This document shows positions 34,519 through 45,903 of a DNA stretch of 64,000 bases, in pieces (positions within the stretch are counted from its first letter, which is position 1; every line of letters starts with the position of its first letter). This DNA comes from Alopecurus myosuroides (lineage: Eukaryota; Streptophyta; Magnoliopsida; Poales; Poaceae). The stretch is from the NCBI GenBank assembly GCA_028641055.1, contig CM054063.1:50593827-50657826 (forward strand), in the 5' to 3' direction. The notes below the pieces were generated by a model. The model saw only the letters and a list, made by a program, of their open reading frames with translations, searched no databases and was not told the DNA's origin. Made by a program: the position numbers and the translations under genes.

Positions 34519-37500
34519 TTACACGCTCTGCAGCTCCTCCAGGGCCTTCTCGGCCTTCCTGCAAGCAAGCGCAGAGATCAAAAGGCGTCGAAACTTACAT
34601 CTCGAACCACAGTTCGAGACACAAGGTATTTATATATTGTCCATCGTCCTCTGTGCATGATGGATTCAATCGATCATGGTAATAATAACCTACGAGCAAT
34701 GTCATCGTTACCTCAGCGCTTCCTGGATCTCTGCACTCTTAGGGTCGAGCTGCAGTGCCTCCCGGAATGCGTCAGCGGCGCCCTCGTAGTCCTGCACAGA
34801 GACAATATCAGTACCACCAGTGGGAGGTAGATACAGGTGGAGAGGTTGAGTTCGATTTTGAGGGTGGAATCGATACAAGCAGCTGCACACCTTCATGAAG
34901 CTGAGGGCTGCGCCTTCACGATACCAGGCCTTGGACCAACGGGGCCGCAGCATCCTGCACTTACGAGCGTCTTCCAGAGCTAGATCCCCATGTCTCATAC
35001 GCAGCCAGCAGAGGCTCTGGTTGGCATACACGGTGCCATCAGATGGGTCTATGTCAAGTACCTGAGTTTACAATGAGAAAACGTGCGCTCAGTTTAGCTA
35101 ACAGGTTGGTGAATGGATCTAACTATGGAGTATATTGTTGCCTTTTCATCATTTTATTCTATTTTTGTTTTTTCTCAAAAAGGAGGCTTAGTCCCGGCCT
35201 CTGCACCATTAGTTTAATTATTGTCTGACCCGAAGTAACAAAGCCACAGATATAAGTTGTCTGACTTAACCAAAGAACGGACATTGTGCTAAGTGTCGTT
35301 GTACGAGAGAAAAACACTCCAAGCGCTGTTATTTCATCATCGGGTGTAAGGCAGAAATGGCTATATATGGATATTGAGTCCATCATATCAGGCAAGCTGT
35401 AGAGCTACCGAGAATACTAAAACACCACGTTTTCAATCTTGAGCCTGATGTTCTGGAACTATTTGTTGTGCGATCTTTGCAATTGTTCCAAACATAGATG
35501 TATGTGTACACTAAAACATGTCCTTGGACAAATACAAGGCATGTATTTTGGAACGGAGGGGGTAGTAGATAGGCGCATGCACTTACCCTGCCATAGAAGG
35601 ACATTGCTGTAAGGTAGTCCTCCTTTGCAAATGCTTCCTTTCCTTGTGACTTCCAACAAGCAATTCTTTCTTCCACAGAAACTGAGGCCTAAACACAATA
35701 GCATGTTTTGTTACCAAATGACAGTTGGACAGCACAGTAACAATTTAAAGTTTGAAAATTAAAATAATGTGTTGCTTGGTCCAAATTCCTTCAACCATAA
35801 TCTCGTTAGCTTTGCAAACTTGGCTGGGGGCAGTATCCATACAACTATACAACCATCACAATAGAAATCTGTCAGAAACTTTCCTAGTGAACAAAAAGTC
35901 AACTCAAATCTGAATACAAACTCTATTTAGGTATAAGAATAACATCTCCATACCAATATATAAAGGGTGCATGTACTAAGAATTTATGAAGAATGCACAG
36001 GCTTTTGCAGATGGAACAGAGTGACTACAGTTTCACAAAAGTTAACATGCATAAGACTTGCCCTATTTCTTCTAAGATCATCGAAGTGAAAACAATTGAA
36101 GGACTAACGAGATCCATGCATGTAAACAGAGTCCATGAGTATGCGTACTGCGTGTTGAACTTTTGGATTTGTGCAGGCGAGCGCAACATAAGCTATCTAC
36201 AATAGCACAACGAATTATTGTATTCTGAGTAGATAATGCGAAGCAACCAGGCATTAAGCTTCATGAGTGTAACCGGGAATGAAGTGATAAAAAAATTATG
36301 TACATGCCTTAAGATGACTGATAAGCGGAGAATTCACGGTTCTAATTATCCCATCAACGCTCCAATCTAGTAAAGATGGAATTGGTTTTGTCCTCGGAAA
36401 TAGAACTTCAACAAGGTCACGTCGACCATGAACTGCTGCTTGCTCGACCGGAATTGCTCCATGCTATATCATACAAAACAACATAGTTACCATAAAATCC
36501 AGCATGGAAATGACAATGCCATAGATTATCTTATCGACAAAAAACTTTGCAAGAAAAAATGAGACATTCCTGAATTCATCGCACTGGCAGTAACAGATTT
36601 AGACACTGTTAAATGAACAGAACATAATTTATAAGAAAGCTATGCATGGTACTCCCTCTTGAACTATATGGACTCAGAGGAACACAGAAAGATAATATGG
36701 AATTACAGTGACCAACTAGTATCATGATGCTGAGTGAGATATGTAAGACCTATTGTACCACTTAGCACTAGAGCTGCAATCTTGGGTTGTCTTCCTAAGT
36801 AAGTACAGTCTGAACTCTGAAGCAAAGTCAAACAGATGTACTTGAATACAAACCTACTATACATTATTTCGTTGAACATGAACAATCCATACAACGTACT
36901 GTGTTATCTCAGGAGATCTTAGTTAGATTCCACTCTGTATCAGATGCAAGGAGAGGGGGGCCAAGATTGCAAATAAAAAAATATACAACATAGTAAAAGG
37001 AGAGCTAAGACAATGATAAGATAAAAAAAAAACTTTGTGAGAAAATGAGATATTCCTGAATTCATCCCACTGGCAGTAACAGTTTTAAACATTGTTAAAT
37101 GAATGGAACACAATTTGAAAGAAAGCTAGACACAGTACTCCCTCTTAGAGGTAGAAAATTTCAAATTGTTACCCATTTTTAAAGTGGCTGCATGCACTCA
37201 GCCTGGGCATTCCCGGTCTAAGACGGTTTCCGCTGGTTCGTCAAACCAGCCCGTTGTTAACAGTTTTAAATGGTTTGGTTTGGTTTAGACCATTAGATAT
37301 ATGAGGTGATACCATGGGTTGGTGCGGGCTGGTTAAACGGTTTTTACGGTTTGAAACCGATGTATACGCATACGAGTCCGCGACCTATAGCATGCCCTGC
37401 TTCCATGGAGCGCCTGCTTCTACAGCCTGGTTGTGCACGAGGCTCAGACACGGTCTGTACACATGCATATATTTCTGAACATGGCTGATGCGGAGATGCT

Positions 37501-40500
37501 GCTAGCACGTGTTAACGGCGCGCTGGAGAATTGCCAGATGACTGTCCGCCGCCTCAAGGTTGCCGTTGGTGATGGCAACCGCTGCTTCGGAGAGTCGCCC
37601 CCGCCACCTCCTAGCAACGAGGCGACATCCACCGAGGCAAGTGGCGAGACGGCCGCCGACGCCCTGCCGGTTCCCTGCGCTGCGTGACGGCGCGCATGTA
37701 GAGCTTCCGCTGCATCATTGCCAAGTGCCGTTGGTGCTGCCACCACTCTATCTCGCCGAGGCTCCACCGCTCCGCTTGAGAACCTGGCCGACGGCGGCCG
37801 GGTCTGGCCGCTGCTGCGCCGGCATCTGCATCCGCGATCTGAGCCCGTACAGGTACGGAGGTACCCCTGCTGTGAGCGCGACCTGGCTCCATGCAGCCCA
37901 AAACCGGCAACGACGCCGCCCACTGCTCTCACGCGACCTCGATCCTGTAGTCTCGTAGAACCTGACGTGAACAGCTCCGTCACGAGCGCCGGTCCTGGAA
38001 CGCACACCGCGGCGTCTCCGGCTTCCTCCCGCCACCGCCCGCGCCGCGCTTGGCCAGCTCCCTGGCCAGCGTGCGTAGTGCTCCCGACGCTGCTGCCGTA
38101 TTCGAGGAAGAAGTCGCGAGTTGCGCGTCGCCGAACCGCCGGGGCACGCCCTCGCAGCTGCCGCTGAGGTAGGAGTAGCAGAGCCAGAGGTGGTCTGCGA
38201 GGTCGAACGTAGAAGCCGTAGTCGCCGTCGAAACCACCGATGGGGAGGAAGACGGGAGGCGCCCATAGACCAGCAGTGCTTGACGTCCTGGCCGACGCCG
38301 TCGGGCGCGTGACCAAGACTGATGCCTGAAAGGAATGATGCAGCGATGCGGCAGTCGCGTGGTAGCTGATACGGTTTGGCTGGTTTAGAAGGTCCAGCCC
38401 ATGTTAACCCGCCAACACGCCAATCAAAAAACAAATCACGGTTTTGAACCAGCAAAACCGGGATAAACTGCTGATTTGGTCCGGTGCGGTGCGGACCGAC
38501 GGTTTGGCCGGTTTCGAACCAAACTGTGCACAGGCTGAGCATGCACAATCGATTCAGAGGCAAAGGGTTATCCTGTTTTTCGGAAAAAAAAAACTAGACG
38601 TGGTACTGCCTCTCAAACCATAGTAATGAGAGTAACACAAAAAATTATATTGAATTCCAGTGACCTTCTAGTATCCTGATTCTGGGATGAGTATGTAAGA
38701 GCAATTGTACTACTTAGCAGTAGAGCACAATATTGGGTTGTCTTCCCAAGTCAGTGCAGTGTAAATTCTGAAGCAAGCTGAAACAGATGCACTCGAATAC
38801 AAATCTACTGTACAGTATTCAGTTGAATATGAACAATCCTTACAATACACTTGCATCTCAGGAGAAAGGGGCCAAGATTGCATAACTCAAAGCATAAAAG
38901 ATAGTGAACAGAGAGAATAAGACAGAGGTATACTTACCTCGTTAGGAATGTTAGGGTCGGCTCCAGCCTCTAGGAGAAACTTGACAAAGTCGATGAAGCC
39001 GTCATCAACTGCTTGTGTTAAAGGAGTTGGCCCAGAGTTACCACGAGCATTCAGATCAGCACCAGCCTATGGATTACAGTAAAATTGCTTTAGACGCAGA
39101 GCATGTAGAAGTAATCATGGTGCGTTCAACCAGAAAAAATAAGTTACTCTACAAACTCAGGACACCTGGTAGTTACCGTGCAAGAATAAAATTCATGACA
39201 CGGTCAAACATAAAAAAAACATAACAAAATAGATAAAGTCAGTAAATTACTGGACCTCAATCAATAGCTCCATGCATTTCAAGGACTTCCCAATGACAGC
39301 CAACAGGAGTGGTGTAAGGATGTTATTGACAAATCTGTTTGGCTGAAAAAGGAAAAGAATCACAATTTTGAGAAGAGTTATTTTGATCACAAAAAATATA
39401 GCCTATATAAGTATTCAGGTGCACCTTCAAGAAGAAAACATTACATCATCAAGCAGACAGAGTTTATCACATTTGCCTTTCAATTTGTAGTATTCACTCA
39501 ACTAACTGAGAATGGAATAGACAAACTTACGTCAGCACCATGCTCCAGCAGAACCTTCACAACCTCAACGCGGTCCTTTGCAAGCGCCACGTGTAATGGT
39601 GCACCCCGAGGATCAATAGGATCCACAAGAACTCCTTTGGACAGCAATAGCCTTACAGCCTCGCAGTGCCCTGAAGACGCAACAAACATAGTGCAGACCC
39701 AAATAGATCAGAACTGGAGCCTCTACAGAGTATACATAGACAGTATTTTTATTCAAGTAATGGCATTCCTTAAATTTCAGGGAACCAAAGAGTGAGAACG
39801 TGTGGACCTTCCTCTGCTGCATTATGCAGCGACGTAGAGCCATTATCGTCCTGGATGGCCGGGTCGCCACCACGGTCAAGGAGGTACCTTATAACTTGGA
39901 CATTCCCCGCAAGCGCAGCATAGAACATCGGCGTCACGCCTTAGGAGGGGAATAAAACATCTCGGTAACTAAAACAAAACAAACTTTCCCTGCCAAGGAT
40001 GCATGAGGTTGTATTTCAAGCAGGTGCGAGACACACCTGTTTTCGTCACCAAATTGACATCAAGCCCCGATTCCTCCACCAGGAACTTGCAGATCTCCAG
40101 GCAGCCCTTGCACGCAGCGAAGTGAAGCACGCTATCCCCTTTCGCGTCCTTGGCACCCCGCAGGTCCACCTTCTTCGCCATTTCTAGAAAAAAGCAGGAA
40201 CGACCGAAGTCAGACAGCAAAATCATTTGACAAGCGGAAGGGGCGAGATGCAGATGAGACTCCAAATAGGTGTAAGTAGCCAAAACCGGGGTTTCTCACT
40301 GCAAAAAAATATTTAGGGGGGTTTCCATCTAAAATCATACAGATCGAAGCTCGCTCGCTCGCAAATCTGCAGGGAACCACTGATTTGCAGCTAGCCCGCG
40401 CGGAGTCAGACAGGAAAATCATTTGCACGAGCCGAAGGGGCGAAATGCAGATGGAAATTGCCAGATGAGACTCCAAACTGGTGTAAACAAGGGCACGCTC

Positions 40501-40757
40501 TACCAAAATTGGGGTTTTTCCCTGCAATTTTTTTGAGGGGGCTTCCATCTAAAATCATACAAATCGAAGCTCGCTCAAATATCGCAGAGGATCACGGATT
40601 TGCAGCCAGCCCGCACGAAACCGTGTCCGTACTGCACAACACCGTGCCGTGTGAGTGTTCGGAGAGAGAGAGAGAGGGGGCGGCGCTTACTCTTGAGGAG
40701 GCGGAGGTTGCCGCTGATAGCGGCCTCGATGGCGATATTGGAGGGGGAGGAGGACAT
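34519..40757 (-). CDS. Ankyrin-repeat and TPR protein, 416 residues, 11 coding exons
   Basis: Coding exons, from the start: 40691-40757, 40037-40183, 39808-39939, 39531-39670, 39256-39342, 38938-39066, 36308-36463, 35587-35688, 34891-35061, 34712-34791, 34519-34558. All phases agree and the sum is 1251 bases. Residues about 35-260 are seven ankyrin repeats (for example DSVLHFAACKGCLEICKFLV and PLHVALAKDRVEVVKVLLEH). Residues about 290-398 are three TPR units. TPR residues that clamp the EEVD tail of Hsp70/Hsp90 are mostly present: N in YANQS, and K and R in KAWYREG. The first-repeat Asn is Lys (KSQGKEAF). The layout matches plant ankyrin-TPR proteins such as Arabidopsis TPR10. A role as a cytosolic chaperone adaptor is inferred. 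All introns have GT-AG ends except the one after 36,308, which starts GC. No stop or frameshift is seen. Confidence 0.93.
35500..35565 (-). mobile_element. Stowaway-like MITE remnant in intron 8
   Basis: The minus strand reads TACCCCCTCCGTTCCAAAATA from 35,565, the typical CTCCCTCCGTTCC terminus of grass Stowaway (mariner-type) miniature elements. The opposite terminus is not clear, so it is probably a decayed or partial copy. Confidence 0.5.
36307..36308 (-). other. GC-type splice donor after exon 7
   Basis: The minus strand reads CTTAAG|GCATGT. Using it restores phase 0 with exon 8, which begins after GTGTTTAG at 35,688. No GT donor nearby keeps both the TPR frame and the exon ending. GC-AG introns are about 1% of plant introns. 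Confidence 0.75.
36525..38937. repeat. Tandem duplication within intron 6, second copy split by a hAT element
   Basis: The segment from about 36,525 to 37,012 is repeated from about 37,013, through 37,190, and on from about 38,590 to 38,930. Shared text includes CCTGAATTCATC.CACTGGC, GGTACT.CCTCT and GGGTTGTCTTCC.AAGT. The copies have diverged by roughly 10-15%. A further ~22-base stretch (CTAGAC..GTACT.CCTCT) flanks the insertion on both sides, so a second rearrangement is likely. Confidence 0.65.
37198..38538. mobile_element. Non-autonomous hAT element in intron 6
   Basis: Inverted ends TCAGCCTGGGCA (left) and TCAGCCTGTGCA (right, minus strand) are flanked by a perfect 8-bp duplication GCATGCAC (37,190-37,197 and 38,539-38,546), diagnostic of the hAT superfamily. 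Subterminal zones are full of GGTTTG/CAAACC-type motifs in both orientations. The centre (about 37,480-38,330) is GC-rich with open frames on both strands and may be captured coding DNA. No hAT transposase motif is visible. Confidence 0.82.
40209..40612. repeat. ~196-bp tandem duplication in intron 1
   Basis: GTCAGACAG.AAAATCATTTG begins at 40,209 and again at 40,405. Both copies continue through GGGGCGA.ATGCAGATG, TTTCCATCTAAAATCATACA and GATTTGCAG. It lies wholly between exon 1 and exon 2, so it lengthens the intron without touching the coding sequence. Confidence 0.75.
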
Positions 40758-41197
40758 GGTGGCGGCGGCGGCGGCGACCCTAGACGGAAGGTTCTCGCCT
40801 GCGCGAGTGGTATAGGGTTTGGGAAGGGAGGGTGGCGTACACGGGCAGGCGAAACAAAGTGCCTGTTTATGGCGCGAAACAGGGGCAGTGTGTTTTTGGG
40901 GGGCAAACGATCCCTTACCTGTTTGGGCCGTGCCGAGCGTCCCGCGGGATAATTTCCCTCGATCTCCCGGTGAACAGGACAACACATGTCCAATTTTATT
41001 AGTCAACGAGAAATTAATTGAGCGCACATCCCGTTTTCCTCACAAAAAACACCAACAAAAAATTCTCCGCGGCACTCAAACCTATCCTTGTCGCTTCGCA
41101 GTCCCGCAATCGCCGTCGGTGAAGACATCACCAGAGAAGAAATGTTGTCGCCATACTGGCTTCGCCGGTGTCCCTTTGCAGCAATGCCGCACACCGT
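40758..41197. other. Upstream region of the ankyrin-TPR gene
   Basis: This should contain the 5' untranslated region and promoter. It is GC-rich next to the start codon (GGCGGCGGCGGC-type run). I find no convincing TATA box on the minus strand. Open frames on both strands through it are not recognisable. Confidence 0.45.
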
Positions 41198-41719
41198 CGG
41201 GAGCGCCCCCAAGCATCATAGGGAGCAACACACGGCGCCGTCGAGAGCAACTCCAAGCGCCATCAAAAGCAACCCCTAGCGTCGTCGGTAGCATTGCCAG
41301 CTACTGTCGGAGCAACTTCGTGCGCTGTTTGGGAGCAACGCGCGGCGCCGTCGGGAACATCGGCGGCCACCGACTGGAGCAACGCCCGGTGCGGCCAGTT
41401 GGGAGCAACGCCCGACGCTCTCGGGAGCATCACCGGCCACCGTCATGAGCAACTTCTGGCGCCTACGGGAGCAACGCCCGGCACCATCGGGAGCATCGCC
41501 CCGCCACGGTCATGAGAAACGTACGGCGCCTACAGGAGCATCGACGGCTACTGTCGCGAGCAACGTCTGGCGCCTACGGGAGCAACGCCCGGCACCGTCG
41601 AGAGCATCGACGGCAACCGTCGTGAGAAACGTCATGCGCCTACGGGAGCAAACGTCTGGCGCCTCCCGGAGCAACGCCCGACGCCGTCGGGAGCATTGCC
41701 GGCCACCGTCTGGAGCAAC
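41198..41719 (+). repeat. 22-bp minisatellite, main block
   Basis: About 23 contiguous units follow GAGCAACGCCCGGCGCCGTCGG, most exactly 22 bases long. Three unit types alternate (..AACGCCCGG.., ..ATCGACGG.., ..AACGTCTGG..), giving a 66-bp higher-order period. Units are contiguous with no unique spacers. The retrotransposon at 41,720 interrupts it, and the array resumes at 52,736. Confidence 0.85.
41715..41719. repeat. Target site duplication (left) of Tat element A
   Basis: GCAAC before the 5' LTR and ACAAC (52,736-52,740) after the 3' LTR match at four of five bases, as expected for an old insertion. Both flanks belong to the same minisatellite. Confidence 0.7.
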
Positions 41720-42265
41720 TGTCTGATATATACCAATTAGGGGTACATCAGATGGTGCTCTAAAGTGCCGGATTACCAGGGTGGCCTAAATGGTAATGGA
41801 TCACGGTCCATTAGGCGGCCTAGTAAGCTGACGCGCGGAAGCCGGATTCTAGAAGAACCCGGACCACGGCCCACGTGGTATGGCTTGGAGTAGAAGGCGG
41901 ATTCTTGCCTTCCAAGTTAGAACATACCGTAGTCTTCCAGGTTTCCTATTCTGTAAGCCCTAACCCGACTATTATATAAAGCCGGACGGGAGATAAGAAA
42001 CATATAGACAATAAGCTAGAGGCTAACTCGCCGAGAGGTTGATCCTTATCGAGTAGCTAAACCTAACTCACATTGTACTTTGTATACTTCAGGATTCAGC
42101 CCTGATTTAGTGAGATTGCAGGAGTAGGAACGCCGCCTAGTTGCGACGTACCGAACCTGGGTAAAACCCTGCTGCCATTGTTCGTCATACGATCACGTCC
42201 CCCCACATCTCTATCGGTAGTCTCATGACACCCCCGTCTATGAAATCTACTACGATGTCTCGACA
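41720..42265 (+). repeat. 5' LTR of element A
   Basis: Starts TGTCTGATATATACC and ends CTCGACA; the partner is 52,190-52,735. A TATA box (TATATAAA, 41,973-41,980) is present. An ATG at 42,225 near the 3' end opens the Gag frame. Confidence 0.93.
41973..41980 (+). promoter_or_regulatory. TATA box of element A LTR
   Basis: TATATAAA within ATTATATAAAGCCGG is conserved in the 3' LTR (52,443-52,450), about 250 bp before the Gag ATG at 42,225. Confidence 0.7.
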
Positions 42266-44704
42266 GTTGGCGCCCACAATGGGGCCAGCGACGTCAGGCG
42301 TTATGTTTCGATCGGGGATACTCGGCGGAATTGGTAGTACCATAACTGTCGGAAGATTGGAATTCGACAACGACGTCGGGCGCTTACTCGACAACGGATC
42401 GTACATGCCAGTACAGAATCATCTGGTAAGTGCCTGCGTTTTACCGATCGAATCTGCAAACATCTTTATCGGATTAACTGCAGAGGCAATGGGATTCTGT
42501 GGTGGAAGCAAATTTATCCCACCCGCCCTATACCCAGTCATAGAAGACTATGACGCCGGATTTTGCTCAGATCACCGATACTCTGCTGAATCGAACTTCA
42601 TCGGTATGGTGCAATCCGAGATCGCCAAAAACACGGATGAAAACAATCCCGTGGAACAGGCAGAAAATAACAATCCCACAATAGAGGTGGAAGATCCGAC
42701 ATCCGTCAATACGACGACGAACTCGGAAGCTGACTCCGTATTAGCCGCCATTGAGGCGAGATTGGAATCAGAACCCGGATCAGACGACTTCGATTCCGAA
42801 GATGAAGATGAGGATGCTTTCGAAAGAAAAGTCAAATCTCTTCAAGAGGGATTCCATGAAGTACTAATGGTAAAACCGGCTGAAAACACGGATGCCGAAA
42901 GTCAGGAAAGCCCTAGAACACCTCCGCCAGATGAGGAAAGAGAGGAGGGGAAACCACTCCGACATACCCAGATGTCAAGAAATTGACAGAGGATGAACCT
43001 GGGAAGAAACCTCCCTCTTCCAAGAAAAAACACAAAGCTTCCAAGAAACTCCAGTACAAGCTCCGGAAGAAAAAACTGACTGATCCAGCCAACGAAAACC
43101 CGGAAGCAGGAGGAGGAAGTGGAGTTAAACCTGCGAAGAAGAAAACGAAGGAAATCTCTGTTACGCCAATGTCAGAACAAGATAAACAATATCTACTTCA
43201 AACACTAGTGGGACCACACAACCCCCCTGAAGTGCTGGAAGCCAGGAGACAAGCTCTCCAAAGGCAACAGCAACATCTATTCCGAACTCTCCGAAAAACC
43301 CAGGCTGACATTAAGTTAAAGCAGGAAGAAATAGAGGAGTACTAGAGAAGGAATAGATTCGGCATTAAACCTACACGGTTACCCGGAATCGCAAGACCGG
43401 AAGTACTGCCGCCAAAGGAACGGTTTCAAAACCCGGCCTGGCAAAAGCAAGTAAACGGCACAGATGCCAGGGGCGAACCTATATACAAAACCGCAGCAGA
43501 AAACGCGGAGGCCGCGTTCACCATCCTCAACAACGATATGTACTCCAATGGCGAAAAACTTCAAGGGGTGTATGCTTTCCTAGGAAAGGCATTGCAACAG
43601 CAACAGCGAGGGCAAGCAAGATCAGGGAAGTTGCATGACGACTCGGCCCTATGCAAAACAGCTACATGCGCCGCTGGAGCACCTGGACCTGAAGAACCTG
43701 GAGATTCCAGTAATTCGAAAGAGAAGAAAGTAGATCCGAGAAAGGACAAGAAAAAGCCCGATAACAAGGATGCAGCGTCCAGAACCGAATCTCATCTGCC
43801 AAAAGATGGAATTAATCCCCGAGATCGGGAAGAACAAAACCGGAAGGACGGAAAAGCAATGTCGCCTCCGAGACGCCCTGCTGAAAAAGCCAGAAGACAT
43901 GATATACCTCACAGGCGTGAGAGATCCCGTACGCCCCCCCAGGAATAAGGAAATACATAGGAGTAGAACTCCACCTTATCCCAAAGGGCACGATAACGGA
44001 GGAAATAGAGAAATCCCGGAAAAGCGCGTTCGCGCAACAATGGAAAAGAAAGGAGCAGATCCCCTTCTATCCATTCAGCCGGTAGATACTCCGCACACAT
44101 TGACAGAGCGGAAAGAGATAACCTTTACTTCGGACCTAAGTGCTTCACTGACAAGATCCGAAGAATAACTCTACATTCTGGTTTCGCCAAAGTTGGTCCA
44201 ACATATCAAAAATATACTGGCAGTACAAACCCGGATACCTGGCTCTCAGACTATTACACACCCGTCCAGATTAACAATGGGACAGACCTAGAGGCAGTAA
44301 AATTCATCCCCCTGATGTTACTGGATGGAGCCAGAGATCGGATCAACGGGCTTCCGTCAAGAACCGTTGATAGGTGGGATGATATGGCTAGAGTTTTTAC
44401 TCAGCATTTTCGGGGAACCTACAAACGCCCCAACAGCATCAACCAGCTAAACCGATGCACCCGGTTTGAAGATGAGCCATACGTGGACTTTATCTCAAGG
44501 TGGACTGCAATGAGAAATAGCTTCTCGAGAGCAACTGACGTACAAGCAATGCATGGTTTCGTCAATGGCTTAAAACCCGGACTCGTACCGTTCATGATTG
44601 GTTCAAAAAAGCTCAAAGATCTCGGATCTATGCTTACACCGCAAATGAGCATGCAACGGCCGAAGATGATATCAGAGCGAGAGGTGGCAATATTGACACT
44701 TTGA
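42225..44704 (+). pseudogene. Element A Gag, broken
   Basis: The frame starts at ATG 42,225 inside the LTR, crosses the primer site (RQLAPTMG) and stays open to 42,984. Later pieces appear in other frames: 42,983-43,345 (Lys-rich, then a helical QALQRQQQHLFRTLRK segment), 43,538-43,948 and 44,315-44,704. The last has the Retrotrans_gag core (WDDMARVFTQHFRGTYKRP, then FISRWTAMRN). At least three frameshifts and a stop (43,343-43,345) break it. Element B's intact frame shows the original order. Acidic stretches near 42,760-42,830 (EDEDE) are specific to A. Confidence 0.8.
42267..42284 (+). promoter_or_regulatory. Primer binding site of element A
   Basis: TTGGCGCCCACAATGGGG follows the LTR end after one base. 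The same site in element B is TTGGCGCCCACCGTGGGG. This is the primer-site type common in Tat/Athila-like elements, not the tRNA-Met type of the left nest. It is also translated in frame as part of Gag. Confidence 0.85.
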
Positions 44705-45143
44705 TTCAAGACAAAAAGACCCCTCGCCCTGAGAAAAAAGCAACTCCAGAAGCACAACAAAAACCCAAAGAAGTTAACATAGCCTTTGGAAGAGAAAATG
44801 GGACCAAATGGAAAGGACGAAGTACATAACCGATCAATTACACCAAAGAAGAGTGGGAAAGAATCAAGTCGGAAAATTGTGTCCACCATTCGCAATTTGG
44901 GAAACCCACCCATACTAACGCACAATGTCGGCTCAACAAGCATATGAAAGGCAGTGCAGGATCCGGAAGCAAAGGGAAGAGTTCCAAGAGGAAATTCTCC
45001 AAGAAAAGCCAGAAGCTGAAAAAGAAGACAGTGAATCGGACACTGATGAAAAAATCTAGGAACAACAGCGAAAAGGCGAGCCTAAGTTTCCGAGAGTTGA
45101 CGGAGAATGCAACCTAACTTTCCTGACAACTCCTTCAGCAAAG

Positions 45144-45903
45144 GTGGCAAAGAGAACACTTCGAGAAATAAACGTGGTTGTCCCACCAACCCCGAAATTC
45201 TTGAAGTACTCAGATACACCAATTACCTGGGATCAGTCTGATCATCCCGGAAACATCCGAGAACCAGGCACGCGAGCTCTAGTTGTAAATCCTATTGTTC
45301 AAACCACTAGGCTAAAGAGAGTGCTGATGGATGGAGGATCCAACATTAGCATAATGTACCTGGATACATTTAAGCATCTGCAAATTTCCGAGACGCGGCT
45401 CAATCATAGCAACATACGTTTTCACGGCATCGTCCCTGGCAGGCAAGCACGATCCCTAGGAGAAATTTCCCTAGATGTAACCTTTGGAGAAAAAGAACAT
45501 TTCCGTCAGGAAAAAGTATCCTTCGAGGTTGTTCCGTTCGAAAGCGTGTATCACGCAATACTCGGACGTCCAGCTTTCGCCAAGTTCATGACAAGATCAT
45601 GTTATATCTATAACAAGCTGAAGATGCCAGGGCCAAAAGGAGGAGTAATCACCATAAAATGAGACTTCAAATTAGCGAACGAGCTGGAAAAAAAAAACAC
45701 CCTTTGCGCAGAAAAAAGTGATAGCAAAGGAGGAACTGAAAAAACTGGCAAAAAAAGTATCGCCGACAGAAATGCCGGTGGAAAAAGAAAGCCGGAAGCC
45801 GGCAGACAGTTTCACAACTTCCGAGAATACAAGACAGGTTATCCTAGATCCTAAAGATCCGACAAAGTTTGTCGTAGTAGGAACTGGGATGACCGACAAA
45901 TAG
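45144..45903 (+). pseudogene. Element A protease region, ending at the conserved UAG
   Basis: A retropepsin-like domain has the active-site motif MDGGSNIS (about 45,330) and a downstream YHAILGRPAF flap/psi-type motif (about 45,550). A TGA at 45,660-45,662 and a frameshift in an A-run near 45,690 interrupt it. The frame then runs to TAG 45,901-45,903. Reverse transcriptase follows in the same frame. Confidence 0.8.

Noticed and set aside
37444..38563. A 290-codon minus-strand frame in the hAT element as a real gene
   Set aside because: Long frames exist on both strands in GC-rich DNA, there is no clear domain across the length and no start context. Only a possible captured fragment is reported.
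41198..41719. Regularly spaced short direct repeats resembling a CRISPR array
   Set aside because: Units are contiguous and degenerate with no unique spacers, in plant nuclear DNA. It is a minisatellite.
40819..41726. Overlapping open frames up to 209 codons across the minisatellite and upstream region
   Set aside because: They follow from a GC-rich 22-bp repeat lacking stops, with no domain or start context; repeat artefacts.
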